A stretch of DNA of 43,556 nt. It comes from Bacillota bacterium (GTDB lineage: Bacteria > Bacillota > Clostridia > Peptostreptococcales > Anaerovoracaceae). Location: NCBI GenBank assembly GCA_029239605.1, contig JARBUO010000013.1, positions 1 through 43,556 on the forward strand, in the 5' to 3' direction. The position numbers and the translations under genes were made by a program. Below the pieces are notes generated by a model that worked only from the letters and a program-made list of their open reading frames with translations, was not told the DNA's origin and made no database searches. Positions 17,174-25,928 of the stretch are shown here, piece by piece (within the stretch, counting starts at the first letter, position 1; every line of letters starts with the position of its first letter).

Positions 17174-17187
17174 TTCCCGGCAGGTTC

Positions 17188-17216
17188 TTGACAAATAGCA
17201 GGAAGGATTATATTAT
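17188..17216 (+). promoter_or_regulatory. Promoter of the ROK regulator/nagB unit
   Basis: A perfect TTGACA (17188-17193), a 17-bp spacer and TATTAT (17211-17216). The -10 box lies inside the left arm of the palindrome at 17212-17247, so a bound regulator would block the promoter. Confidence 0.8.
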
Positions 17217-17247
17217 TTAATAAGGTTAATTAATATGATTAAATAAT
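17212..17247. promoter_or_regulatory. 36-bp palindromic operator for the ROK regulator
   Basis: Perfect 10-bp outer arms, ATTATTTAAT (17212-17221) and ATTAAATAAT (17238-17247), are symmetric about the same centre as an inner TTAATTAA (17226-17233). A/T-rich dyads with TTATTT/AAATAA-like arms are characteristic of NagC/XylR-type ROK operators. Overlap with the -10 box indicates autorepression. Confidence 0.75.
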
Positions 17248-17273
17248 CGAATCTCGATCAATACCTAAGATAA

Positions 17274-18482
17274 ATGAAAGAAATTGAGGTAAGCCACAAA
17301 TTGGCCAGGACAAAAGATAATTTGACGAGCAAATCCATCAGAAGCAATAATAGCTATAACATTCTGAAAGGCTTAATTGAACAAGAAAAGCTGCAGCGGA
17401 GTGAGCTTACATACTACAGCAAGGTAAGCGTAATAACGGTTAATAAGATTGTTGATAAACTTCTGACAGCAGGAATTCTGGAAGAAACCACGGCTGAAAG
17501 CAGTCTCGGCAGAAAACCAAAGGAGTTAAAGTTCGCAAAGGATTTGGGCTGCTTCTGCTGTATCAATCTTTGCAAAGTAAGTCAGATTGGATATTTTATT
17601 TATGACATTCATTCAAGGCTGCTGGAACAAGGGATGGTCAGGGTAGAGAAGCAGGCTGATTTCAACGCTGCTTTAACAGAATGTCTTAATAAAGTCAGGA
17701 AAGCCGCCGTTAAGCTGAGCAAGCCTTTGCTGGGAGCTTCTGTTTCTGTTCCCAGCGTTTATTATGAACAGGAGGACGCTGTAAATTGTGATCTGATACC
17801 CGGGCTCAAAGATGTTCATTTAAAGAAACAAATCAGCGAAGATCTTGGGATTGGAAATGTTTTCATCATACACGACGTATGCGCGGCTGCCAGTCTGGAA
17901 TATCAGCTGGCGGACAGTGACAGCCTGTATTACTTTTATCTCGGTGATGGATTGGGCAGTGCTTATGTCAGGAGAGGGGAGCTGATTCAGGGAGATTCCT
18001 ATGCGGCAGGGGAGATCGGACAAGGTGTTATCGCAGTAGATGGAGAATCATATACCTATGAAAGTATTCTGGCCATTGCCGGTCTTTGCCGCTGGCTTGG
18101 TGCTTCCGGACAGGAGGAACTAGAGCGCCGGTTGACGCAATATCCTGCCTTGGAAGACTGGGAAAAAAGGAAGTTTGATGCCGTTTTTAACATCGCCGGG
18201 GATCTGCTTTACAATATCTGCTGGATTCTCAATCCCGGAACAATCATCATAGATTCGAGCATATCGCTTCTTGCAGAATTCCTTCAACTCGTTACACAGA
18301 AAAAATGTGAGCAGCTAAAATCATCTCCGATTCGAAACCGTGTACAGGTAACACTGCCGAAAGAAAAAAACCATTATGCAATGTCAGGTTGCGTGCTGCT
18401 GTTGGTGGAAAATTGGATTGATGAAATATTAGTGGAAACACAAGGAACCCTTTCAAAAGAAGGGCAGCATACGATATCTTGA
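17274..18482 (+). CDS. ROK-family (NagC/XylR-like) transcriptional regulator
   Basis: A regulator of 402 residues with an N-terminal winged helix (RSELTYYSKVSVITVNKIVD, then LLTAGIL and the GRKP wing) and a C-terminal ROK sugar-binding domain. Visible ROK features are GDGLGSAYVRRGELIQG and AAGEIGQG. The usual zinc-binding Cys cluster (CxCGxxGC) after this point is missing, so ligand sensing may differ from classical NagC. Start: ATG at 17274; the ribosome binding site is weak. nagB lies 36 bp downstream, which points to amino-sugar control with glucosamine 6-phosphate or GlcNAc 6-phosphate as probable effector (inference). Confidence 0.87.
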   Translation: MKEIEVSHKLARTKDNLTSKSIRSNNSYNILKGLIEQEKLQRSELTYYSKVSVITVNKIVDKLLTAGILEETTAESSLGRKPKELKFAKDLGCFCCINLCKVSQIGYFIYDIHSRLLEQGMVRVEKQADFNAALTECLNKVRKAAVKLSKPLLGASVSVPSVYYEQEDAVNCDLIPGLKDVHLKKQISEDLGIGNVFIIHDVCAAASLEYQLADSDSLYYFYLGDGLGSAYVRRGELIQGDSYAAGEIGQGVIAVDGESYTYESILAIAGLCRWLGASGQEELERRLTQYPALEDWEKRKFDAVFNIAGDLLYNICWILNPGTIIIDSSISLLAEFLQLVTQKKCEQLKSSPIRNRVQVTLPKEKNHYAMSGCVLLLVENWIDEILVETQGTLSKEGQHTIS

Positions 18483-18518
18483 TGCTGCAAATACTAAGTA
18501 AAATACAAGGAGAAGAAC

Positions 18519-19244
18519 GTGAAACTGATTAGAGCAAAAGATTATAAGGACATGAGCCGCAAGGCCGCAAATTTTTTATCAGCCCAGGTGATCCTGAAGG
18601 AGAACAGTGTTTTGGGTCTTGCCACAGGAGGAACTTCCGAAGGCATCTATGAACAGCTTGTGGAGTGGTATCGGAAGGGGGATATCGATTTTTCCTCCGT
18701 TTCAACGGTGAACCTCGATGAGTATGTGGGGCTTGACGGAGCCAATGAACAGAGCTACCGGTATTTCATGAACCGGCATCTGTTCAGCCGGATTAATGTA
18801 AAAGAGAAGAACTGCCACTTGCCAAACGGTATGGCGGAGAACATAGATGAGGAATGCGAAAGATACGACAGACTCATTGAAAAACTAGGCGGTATTGATA
18901 TGCAGCTGCTGGGAATCGGAGAAAACGGACATATCGGCTTTAATGAGCCGGACGAAGCCTTTGAACAGATGACCCACTGCATCAGTTTGAAGGAGGATAC
19001 CATCGAAGCAAACTCCCGGTATTTTGCCAGCAAGGAGGATGTTCCGAGGAGGGCGATCACTATGGGGATCAAAGCCATCATGCAGGCCCGGGCCATCGTG
19101 CTTTGCGCCAGTGGATCGAAAAAAGCCGATATTCTTCAAAAGGTCCTCTATGGTCCTGTAACGCCTGAAGTGCCGGGCTCGGTGCTCCAAATGCATCCAC
19201 GATTGATTGTCGTTGCCGATGAAGAAGCTTTGAGCAAATTATAG
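18519..19244 (+). CDS. nagB: Glucosamine-6-phosphate deaminase
   Basis: The cytosolic aldose-ketose isomerase/deaminase (241 residues) that converts glucosamine 6-phosphate to fructose 6-phosphate and ammonia. Motifs: LATGGTSEGIY (phosphate loop), NLDEY with Asp67, and IGENGHIGFNEP with His138 and Glu143. These match the short Bacillus-type NagB, which lacks the C-terminal allosteric extension of the E. coli enzyme. Start: GTG at 18519 after AAGGAG. It is probably cotranscribed with the ROK regulator. No nagA or amino-sugar transporter lies beside it. Confidence 0.96.
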   Translation: MKLIRAKDYKDMSRKAANFLSAQVILKENSVLGLATGGTSEGIYEQLVEWYRKGDIDFSSVSTVNLDEYVGLDGANEQSYRYFMNRHLFSRINVKEKNCHLPNGMAENIDEECERYDRLIEKLGGIDMQLLGIGENGHIGFNEPDEAFEQMTHCISLKEDTIEANSRYFASKEDVPRRAITMGIKAIMQARAIVLCASGSKKADILQKVLYGPVTPEVPGSVLQMHPRLIVVADEEALSKL

Positions 19245-19337
19245 TCGAATAAATAAAAACCGAATAAAAAGAAAACAGATCAATCCATGGGGATGAAGGA
19301 TTCCTCCGGCGGCGAACAAGTCATCGGTAAGAATCAA

Positions 19338-20333
19338 TCATCCTCCTTTTTTTACGTTTCTGTCCTGAATATAATCAAGCAATCTCAGTTTGCTTCCGCA
19401 GGAGCAGCGCTCGGTCTTCCAGCGGCTGATATCCCCGGTGCGATAACGGATAAAAGGCATACCCACTCTGGTAAGGGAGGTGAAGACAATTTCTCCCCAT
19501 TCGCCGTCGGGCAGCGGCCTTCCTGATATGGGGTCAATGATTTCGAGATAAAGGTCCGCTTCCCGCACATGATATCCCAGCTGATGTTCACAGCTCACGG
19601 CGCAGCCCAATCCCATTTCCGTCATCCCGTAATGTTCAAATACTTCTGATCCCCACGCCTGCAGGATAGTGTTTCTTACCTTGTCCGAAACAAAATCTGC
19701 GCTTAAAAGTACCGTTTTCACCGATTTGATGTGGGGAAATTTTTCTGCCAGAAGAGACATCTGCCCCGGCATTCCGGCAAGGGAGGTAATCCCATGGGTT
19801 TCGATATTCGCAAGGACGTCATCAGAGGACAATGAATAGAGCGGTACCGTGCGGGAACCTAAACGTTCCAGCCCTTTGATCAACTGATCTCCCACAGAGG
19901 CAGGCGTTTCATGGGGGAAAAGGATACCCACCGTATCCTTTGCATTTACGAGGCACTGCATTCCATAGTGGAAAAAATCACGGCAAAGCGCAAGGTCCTC
20001 CTCTGTAAAGAAGACCCGCTTCGAGGGACCGGTGCTCCCGCTGGTGTTTAACGTTACGATCCGGGCAACCTCGTTGGGATGAACGCAAAGCATGCCGTAG
20101 GGGTCAGTCTGTAAATCAGAGGGAGACGTAAAGGGAATCTGGGAAAGCTCCTGCAAGGATGACAGTTTTTTTCTTCCGATTCGTGTTCGATAATGAAGGC
20201 TGTTTTGGCAGGCATGCTCCAGCGTACTGTTGATCCTTTCAAGCTGATATACAGCAAGGTTCTCCAAACCATCGATTCCCGCTGCATTCACTTTTTCGTT
20301 GATCCATTGATCCAGCGTTGGCCTGTTATTCAT
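19338..20333 (-). CDS. PaaK-like acyl-CoA ligase (AMP-binding), apparently C-terminally truncated
   Basis: An adenylate-forming enzyme of the phenylacetate-CoA ligase/coenzyme F390 synthetase group. It shows the phosphate-binding loop TLNTSGSTGPSKR, the motif EHYGMTEMGLG and the hinge RYRTGDISRW. Related enzymes are usually about 420-430 residues, but this one stops at about 331 with a TGA at 19338-19340, soon after the hinge; most of the C-terminal lid is missing. The same frame stays open for 32 more codons and ends inside the 3' end of nagB. Start: ATG at 20333 after AAGGAG; an upstream in-frame extension has no ribosome site. It may be a decaying gene. Confidence 0.8.
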   Translation of the reverse strand: MNNRPTLDQWINEKVNAAGIDGLENLAVYQLERINSTLEHACQNSLHYRTRIGRKKLSSLQELSQIPFTSPSDLQTDPYGMLCVHPNEVARIVTLNTSGSTGPSKRVFFTEEDLALCRDFFHYGMQCLVNAKDTVGILFPHETPASVGDQLIKGLERLGSRTVPLYSLSSDDVLANIETHGITSLAGMPGQMSLLAEKFPHIKSVKTVLLSADFVSDKVRNTILQAWGSEVFEHYGMTEMGLGCAVSCEHQLGYHVREADLYLEIIDPISGRPLPDGEWGEIVFTSLTRVGMPFIRYRTGDISRWKTERCSCGSKLRLLDYIQDRNVKKGG

Positions 20334-20363
20334 GGGAAACTCCTTATTTTTTAATATGAGACG

Positions 20364-20392
20364 AGTGTAGCATGGAAACATCAAAAGTTCAA
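20364..20392 (-). promoter_or_regulatory. Promoter of the PaaK-like gene
   Basis: On the minus strand, TTGAAC (20387-20392), a 17-bp spacer and TACACT (20364-20369), with an extended -10 TG one base before the -10. It lies about 30 bases upstream of the start codon. Confidence 0.65.
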
Positions 20393-20601
20393 TATCACAT
20401 AGTTGGGAACCGCCTGTGGCATTAAAAGATACCAGGTTATGGAAAATTGAGGCTTTGTGGTGTATAATAGAATTCATTGTAACTGGGTTTGCGGGGCATA
20501 CTATTCAGGACAACTGCCGCTGGGTGATTCTGTACTTCAAAGTATCTGAGTTTTCGGGTGATGCACCGCAAAGTATTGAGTTGGGATAAAGGGGATGTAA
20601 A

Positions 20602-21315
20602 ATGATCAATGTTCTTGAAATGACTAAGAAATACGGTAAATTTACGGCAAATGACAGGATCTCTGTTACAGTGGAGAGCGGAGAGCTTGCAGTGCTGCTG
20701 GGTCCCAACGGAGCGGGAAAATCGACGCTGATCAAGTCCGTCTGTGGATTGCTGCGGTTTCAGGGGAACATTACAATCGGTGGTTATGAGAACCATACTG
20801 TGGATGCAAAGCGCCTTTTGGGATATGTTCCGGAATTTCCGGTACTTTACCCGATGCTGACCGTTGCCGAGCACCTGGAGTTTATTGCAAAGGCCTATCG
20901 GTTGAACCAGTGGGAAAAAAGAGCGGAAGAACTGCTGGCCAGATTTGAGCTGGATGATAAAAAGAAGAAGCTTGGAAAAGAACTCTCAAAGGGCATGCAG
21001 CAGAAGGTCAGTGTGTGCTGCGCGCTGCTTCCGCAGCCTCAGGCGGTTATCTTTGATGAGCCGCTTGTGGGTCTTGATCCCCATGGCATCAGAGAGTTGA
21101 AAGCAGTGATCGCTGAACTTCGGGACAGTGGATGCGCGCTCATGGTCAGTACCCATATGATCGAGAGCATGGAAGACAACTGGGATGTTACCTACATCAT
21201 GGTCAAAGGCAGAATTGAACGTGTCTGCAGGCGCGGAGATCTCGAAGCAGGTCAAAGCCTTGCGGATGTTTACTTCTCGATAACAGAAGGAAAAGAGAAG
21301 GAGGCGGTACAGTGA
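20602..21315 (+). CDS. ABC transporter ATP-binding protein
   Basis: An ABC-2-type exporter ATPase of 237 residues. Walker A GPNGAGKST (about 36-44), signature ELSKGMQQK (where LSGGQ normally is), Walker B AVIFDEPLVGLD and the His switch STH. Start: ATG at 20602 after GGGG. Its last four bases overlap the GTG of the permease gene, so the two are coupled. A TATAAT at 20463-20468 is a possible -10 for this unit, without a clear -35. The exported substrate is unknown. Confidence 0.92.
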   Translation: MINVLEMTKKYGKFTANDRISVTVESGELAVLLGPNGAGKSTLIKSVCGLLRFQGNITIGGYENHTVDAKRLLGYVPEFPVLYPMLTVAEHLEFIAKAYRLNQWEKRAEELLARFELDDKKKKLGKELSKGMQQKVSVCCALLPQPQAVIFDEPLVGLDPHGIRELKAVIAELRDSGCALMVSTHMIESMEDNWDVTYIMVKGRIERVCRRGDLEAGQSLADVYFSITEGKEKEAVQ

Positions 21316-22904
21316 GCAGCCTCGTTTTTCTTTTGGTACGGAGTGCAAAAAACAGCTTTCTGGAATTGCTTCGAAAACCGGCAAAACTAATCCTTTGGGT
21401 GCTTGTTGTCGCAGGGATCGTTGGGCTGTTCGTACTGACAATGTTTACACAGGAAAGTGCTGAACGTTCTGCAGATCTGGTCTGGCTTAAGGGAGCCTTG
21501 CTTTTTCTGGTTTTGATCTTTGCAATCATCGCTGTGCAAAAGGGGCTGTCCAACGGAGATGTCATTTTCGATATGAATGATGTAAATCTGCTGTTTGTGT
21601 CTCCCGTAAGTTCCCGGAAGATCTTGATGTATGGAATTTTGCGGATGGCAAAGATGGCATTTTTAGCGGGATTTTTTATACTGTTTCAGAGCAATTCGCT
21701 CAGTTCTAACTTTGGAGTCGGATTCTGGGCAGTATTCCTTGTGCTGTTGGCCTTTATTTTGGCTGTCAGTTTGCTGCAGATCATTTCGCTTTTAATTTAC
21801 AGCCTGTCCAATGGCAGACCGAAGCGAAAACGTATCGTCCGTATGATCACTGCTCTTATTTTTCTTCCATTGGTTGTTTCTCTGGCGGTGCAGCTCATTA
21901 GAACCGGAGAACCCCTCACGGCGATAAGCAATACGCTGAATGCTCCGGTTGCATCATGGACGCCTGTGGTAGGTTGGGCAGCAGATGCTGTTGTTTCCGT
22001 CATCTCAGGAGACTTGGGAAGAGGAATTCTATTTTTCGGGCTGCTTGCTATGACTGGAGTGATCCTGATCCTCTACATTGCTTTCAGTAACCCGGACTAT
22101 TATGAAGATGTTTTGGTTGCAACTGAGACCACCTTTGAGAAAAAGCGGGGGCTTTCCGAAGGGCAGATCAACGGGGAAGCAATCTCCGGAAAAAAAGTAA
22201 AAATCAGCGGAACAGGTATTGGCGGGGTTGGCGCAAGTGCAATCTTTTATAAGCATTGGCGAGAATCCTTCCGGGCAAACACCCTTGGATTTTGGGGCAT
22301 GTCCTCCATTCTTACGGTATGCGGCGCCATTGTGTTTTCTCTGTTTTTCCGCAAAGGCGGAGGAGAGGGGATTTTGGTACTGCTTCAGACGCTGATGTGG
22401 ATGCAGATCTTTTTTATTGGTACAGGACGCGGGCTGAAAGAGCTCTATATGCATTACATTTATCTAATTCCTGAAAGCTCTTTTGAGAAGATACTATGGA
22501 GCAATTTTGAGATTGCCTGCAAAGTACTGGCAGAAAGTATAGTGATCTTTTTTGCAGCGGGGCTCATCATAAAGGCATCCTTATTCATGATACTTGCCTG
22601 CACTGCGGTGTACGTACTGTTTTCGTTTATGCTTCTGGGCATCAATTACGTGTCCCTGCGGTGGACAGGGGCTGATATCAGCAATGGACTGATGGTTTTC
22701 CTCTACCTTATTGCAGTGATTCTTATTATGCTTCCCGGCTTAGCTGCGGCCATAGTAATCGGCAGTTTGCTTGGCAAAGCAGGCGTTCTTACTGGACTGG
22801 CAATTCTTGCAATATGGGAGCTGGCTGCAGGTATGGGGTGCTTTTGGCTTTCCCGGAGTGTTATTCACCGATGCGACATGCCGGTCATGAAAACTGTAAA
22901 ATAA
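21312..22904 (+). CDS. ABC exporter membrane protein
   Basis: A polytopic membrane protein of 530 residues with roughly 10-12 hydrophobic segments, paired with the ATPase before it (GTGA overlap). The size and the long cytoplasmic segment around residues 255-310 resemble the large putative ABC-exporter membrane proteins of Firmicutes rather than short ABC-2 permeases. Start: GTG at 21312 after AAGGAGG. No peptide or resistance gene beside it identifies the substrate. Confidence 0.85.
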   Translation: MSSLVFLLVRSAKNSFLELLRKPAKLILWVLVVAGIVGLFVLTMFTQESAERSADLVWLKGALLFLVLIFAIIAVQKGLSNGDVIFDMNDVNLLFVSPVSSRKILMYGILRMAKMAFLAGFFILFQSNSLSSNFGVGFWAVFLVLLAFILAVSLLQIISLLIYSLSNGRPKRKRIVRMITALIFLPLVVSLAVQLIRTGEPLTAISNTLNAPVASWTPVVGWAADAVVSVISGDLGRGILFFGLLAMTGVILILYIAFSNPDYYEDVLVATETTFEKKRGLSEGQINGEAISGKKVKISGTGIGGVGASAIFYKHWRESFRANTLGFWGMSSILTVCGAIVFSLFFRKGGGEGILVLLQTLMWMQIFFIGTGRGLKELYMHYIYLIPESSFEKILWSNFEIACKVLAESIVIFFAAGLIIKASLFMILACTAVYVLFSFMLLGINYVSLRWTGADISNGLMVFLYLIAVILIMLPGLAAAIVIGSLLGKAGVLTGLAILAIWELAAGMGCFWLSRSVIHRCDMPVMKTVK

Positions 22905-23041
22905 AAGTTTGGACGATTAGTAGATGGATATAAAATATTAGTAGTAAGGCAGATATTTGCTGCACAATTTCGCAGCATAGTACCAGCCTGACAAATGGAT
23001 CAGAGAGAATCAAAACAGAATTAAAAGAAGGAGAATTCTAT

Positions 23042-23575
23042 ATGGAAACAATGAAAACGATTGCCATGAGGCAATCCTGCAGAGAATACACAGGAGAACA
23101 ACTGACCGAAGCGGAGCTCAGTACGGTTTTGGAAGCAGCCAATGCATCTCCTGTTGGGATGGGAAAATTTGAAGATATGATGCTTACTGTTGTACAGAAA
23201 AAAGATCTTCTTGAAAAATTGGATCAAGCAGGGGCAAAATTTTACGGAAATCCAGATATGCACCCTCTATATGGTGCACCGACAGTAATTATTGCCTCTG
23301 CCAGGGATACGGGCAGCGATCGGAGAATGGTGGGATTTTGCAATGCGGCTTGTATGGTGGAAAATATGGCATTGGCGGCAACGGATCTCGGCCTTGGCAG
23401 CGTATATCTCATGGGGTCCATCATGGCCCTGGGAGCAGATGCTGACCTGAAGAAGGATATGAAAATCCCAGTTGATTTTATTCCTGCTTCCGCCATTGCC
23501 CTGGGCGCAACAGCCCAGCCGCTGAAAGAGCGGGATTTGACTGTGACGAAGATAACGGTAGACTATTTAAAATAA
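23042..23575 (+). CDS. Nitroreductase-family flavoprotein
   Basis: An FMN-dependent oxidoreductase of 177 residues. The N-terminal AMRQSCREYTGEQLTEAEL is the FMN-binding start of the family. ANASPVGMGK and the later ATDLGLGSVYLMG segment complete the usual layout. Start: ATG at 23042 after AAGAAGGAG. It stands alone between an ABC exporter and an AraC regulator, with its own terminator. The electron acceptor is unknown. Confidence 0.9.
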   Translation: METMKTIAMRQSCREYTGEQLTEAELSTVLEAANASPVGMGKFEDMMLTVVQKKDLLEKLDQAGAKFYGNPDMHPLYGAPTVIIASARDTGSDRRMVGFCNAACMVENMALAATDLGLGSVYLMGSIMALGADADLKKDMKIPVDFIPASAIALGATAQPLKERDLTVTKITVDYLK

Positions 23576-23638
23576 CAGTCATAGATCATAAATTCATCTG
23601 TCCACTTGTGTGCGGATTCGGATCGGCCAATACCTCAG

Positions 23639-23667
23639 CCCGCCTGGGAGAGCAAGGCGGGTTTTTT
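23639..23667 (+). terminator. Rho-independent terminator after the nitroreductase gene
   Basis: Stem CCCGCCT (23639-23645) with AGGCGGG (23655-23661), a nine-base loop, then six T residues. Confidence 0.88.
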
Positions 23668-23752
23668 GATGTTTCTAGAACCTTATGGAGATGAAAAAGC
23701 AGAAAAAGTGATATAATGAATGCAAATAAGAGAAAGTAAAAGGAAAGCAACC

Positions 23753-24661
23753 ATGAGGCAGTGTTTTGTAAGAAAGAATAAGCTTCGCCCATTTCCCGGC
23801 GGTGTAGCACCCAAGCTGCTATATGTAAGTAAGATTGAATCGGAGGATAGTATCTATCCGAGGACTCTGCACGCCCATGACAATTGTGCAGAAATCATAC
23901 TGATCTGCAGCGGAAGCGGATATTATTCCATTGACGGGAAAAGGTATCTGGTGCAGGAAGGAGATCTTGTTTTCTTAAACAGCGGTGTCTTGCACGATGA
24001 AATGTCGGACAGCAATACCCTCGTTGCCAGCTATTGCTGCGCAATCGGGGATCTTGCAATGGAAGGATTGCCTGTCAACGTGCTTGTTCCTGCAGATGCT
24101 TTTCCCGTAGTCCCATGCGGAGATCGTTTCGAGACGATCCGCAAGCTGTTTGAGCTGTTGTTTGAGCTGCTTCTGACTGCGAAGACCGGCGCTGATGAAA
24201 CCTGCCATTTTTTGATGATGTCACTTCTGACCCAGGTTCAGATACTTCTGGAATTCCCTGTTTCCTGTGAGGTCGCCCAAAGCGAATACCGCGAGGAGGG
24301 TTTGGGGGTACTTGGATTCCGCATCAAGGGCTATATCGACGAGCATTACCACGAAGATATCGGTCTTCAATCCATTGCTGAGGAACTCAATATAAGCCCT
24401 TATTATCTGGCCCATGTATTCAAGGAGGGCAGCGGCTATTCTCCTGTGAATTATATTCTGCGGCGCCGTATCGGAGAGGCCCAGACCCTTTTGATCAATA
24501 CGGATGACAATGTTACCCAGATCTCTTCTCTCGTGGGGTATGATAACCCGAGCCACTTTAATTTCATTTTCACAAAGCATGTCGGAATGTCTCCGCTTAA
24601 GTATAGAAAGTCCTATACTGTCAAGTCCGAGACCAATTCTAAAGCTAAGTCCAACACTTAA
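23753..24661 (+). CDS. AraC-family transcriptional regulator
   Basis: A regulator of about 302 residues with an N-terminal cupin sensor (HAHDNCAEIILICSGSGYY, then GDLVFLNSGVLHDE) and two C-terminal helix-turn-helix motifs (LQSIAEELNISPYYLAHVFK and ISSLVGYDNPSHFNFIFTKH). Start: the ATG at 23753 is preceded by AAAGGAAAG. An ATG at 23720 is also in frame, but a TATAAT at 23712-23717 would place the mRNA start after it. The two Gfo/Idh/MocA dehydrogenases downstream are the likely targets; the usual ligand type is a sugar or polyol. Confidence 0.9.
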   Translation: MRQCFVRKNKLRPFPGGVAPKLLYVSKIESEDSIYPRTLHAHDNCAEIILICSGSGYYSIDGKRYLVQEGDLVFLNSGVLHDEMSDSNTLVASYCCAIGDLAMEGLPVNVLVPADAFPVVPCGDRFETIRKLFELLFELLLTAKTGADETCHFLMMSLLTQVQILLEFPVSCEVAQSEYREEGLGVLGFRIKGYIDEHYHEDIGLQSIAEELNISPYYLAHVFKEGSGYSPVNYILRRRIGEAQTLLINTDDNVTQISSLVGYDNPSHFNFIFTKHVGMSPLKYRKSYTVKSETNSKAKSNT

Positions 24662-24904
24662 GGCGGCCTTAAAAACGCAAGAAACTGAAATTTTTTTAGT
24701 AGGTGTGCTGCAGCAGGCACTCAAATCATGCACCGGGAGCAGACAAACAAAATCCGAAGCCGGGAAAGAAAAGCAAGATATCCATAGAAACCGTAGCAGA
24801 AATGATGATACTTTTAGAGAGGAACCGCATCGGTTTGACAAGGTAAAGCAGGGCCATACTTTTACCGGACCGATGCTGACTGCTGATGATATGAGGAGGT
24901 TTCT

Positions 24905-25924
24905 ATGAGGAAAATAAAAATAGGTTCCGTTGGGATTGGCCGCCTAGGCTACGAACATGCTTGCAATATTGCATCCCGGATACCCGGTGCGGAGCTTGCG
25001 GCGCTTTGTGCAAGAAAAGAGGAAAAATTGAAAAGAGTCGCTGAGGAGCTGGGCGTGTCAAAAACTTATACTGATTTTGAGAAAATGTGCAAAGATCCGG
25101 AGCTCGACGCAATTTGTATCGTTTCCCCTTCTGCATTGCACACAAAGCAAATTGCCATAGCGCTGGAACATGGTAAGCATGTGTTCTGCGACAAACCGCT
25201 CGGTACCACTGTGGAACAGTGCAGGGAAGCAGAAGAAACGATAAAGGCCCATCCAGACAGGATCTTCATGCTGGGATTTATGCGCCGATATGATTATTCT
25301 TACCGAAAAGCCAAGGAAAAAATTGAGCGTGGGGAGATCGGCCGCGTCATTCTTGTCCGCTCCTATACCCAGGAGCCCATTGCCACCATTGAAAGCGCCT
25401 TGGAGTTTGCTCCCCATAGCGGCGGACAGTTTCTGGATATGTGCGTCCACGATATCGATACCTGCCGCTGGTTTATCGGCAGCGAGCCGAAAAATATGTG
25501 GGGAATCGGAGGCTGTTTTGAATTTGAACAGTACCGGCAGTGGAACGACGGAGACAATGTCTGCTGTATGCTGCAGTTCGAAAATGAAACCATGGCGTTT
25601 TTCTTTGCAGGAAGAGCTGCGGCGCATGGCTGCAACGTTGAGACGGAGATTATCGGCACCCGCGGTACGCTGCGTATCGGCTCCGTCGGCACCGACAGCC
25701 TGGTGGAAGTGCTGAACCAGCACGGCGTATGCCGCGAATGCTATCCAGACTTCAGGTCTCGCTGGCATAACGCTTATATCGCCGAGATGATGGAGTTTGT
25801 AAGCTGCATCCGGGAAAACAGGCAGCCGGATGTCACGGTATTCGACGGCACCGCTGTCACAAAGATAGCGTATCGCTGCAAAGAATCCTTTGAAACAGGC
25901 AGAATGCTGCCGGCAAAGGGGTGA
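24905..25924 (+). CDS. Gfo/Idh/MocA-family oxidoreductase (inositol-dehydrogenase-like)
   Basis: An NAD(P)-dependent sugar/polyol dehydrogenase of 339 residues. The Rossmann start is GSVGIGRLGYEH. Catalytic Lys97 is in CDKPLG. The Asp178/His182 pair in FLDMCVHDIDTCRW matches the catalytic triad of Bacillus inositol dehydrogenase. Start: ATG at 24905 after GAGGAGG. The second homologue begins four bases after its stop. Inositol or a related cyclic polyol is plausible; no iol genes are adjacent to support it. Confidence 0.9.
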   Translation: MRKIKIGSVGIGRLGYEHACNIASRIPGAELAALCARKEEKLKRVAEELGVSKTYTDFEKMCKDPELDAICIVSPSALHTKQIAIALEHGKHVFCDKPLGTTVEQCREAEETIKAHPDRIFMLGFMRRYDYSYRKAKEKIERGEIGRVILVRSYTQEPIATIESALEFAPHSGGQFLDMCVHDIDTCRWFIGSEPKNMWGIGGCFEFEQYRQWNDGDNVCCMLQFENETMAFFFAGRAAAHGCNVETEIIGTRGTLRIGSVGTDSLVEVLNQHGVCRECYPDFRSRWHNAYIAEMMEFVSCIRENRQPDVTVFDGTAVTKIAYRCKESFETGRMLPAKG

Positions 25925-25928
25925 TAAT

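Noticed and set aside
19338-19340. TGA of the PaaK-like gene as a recoded (selenocysteine) codon
   Set aside because: No SECIS-like hairpin is evident downstream, family members have no redox residue at this point that I know of, and read-through ends within 32 codons.
24504-24908. Open frame of 134 codons overlapping the end of the AraC gene
   Set aside because: Out of frame with the AraC domain, low-complexity composition and no ribosome site. The stretch 24662-24904 holds only a short palindrome and the next gene's ribosome site.
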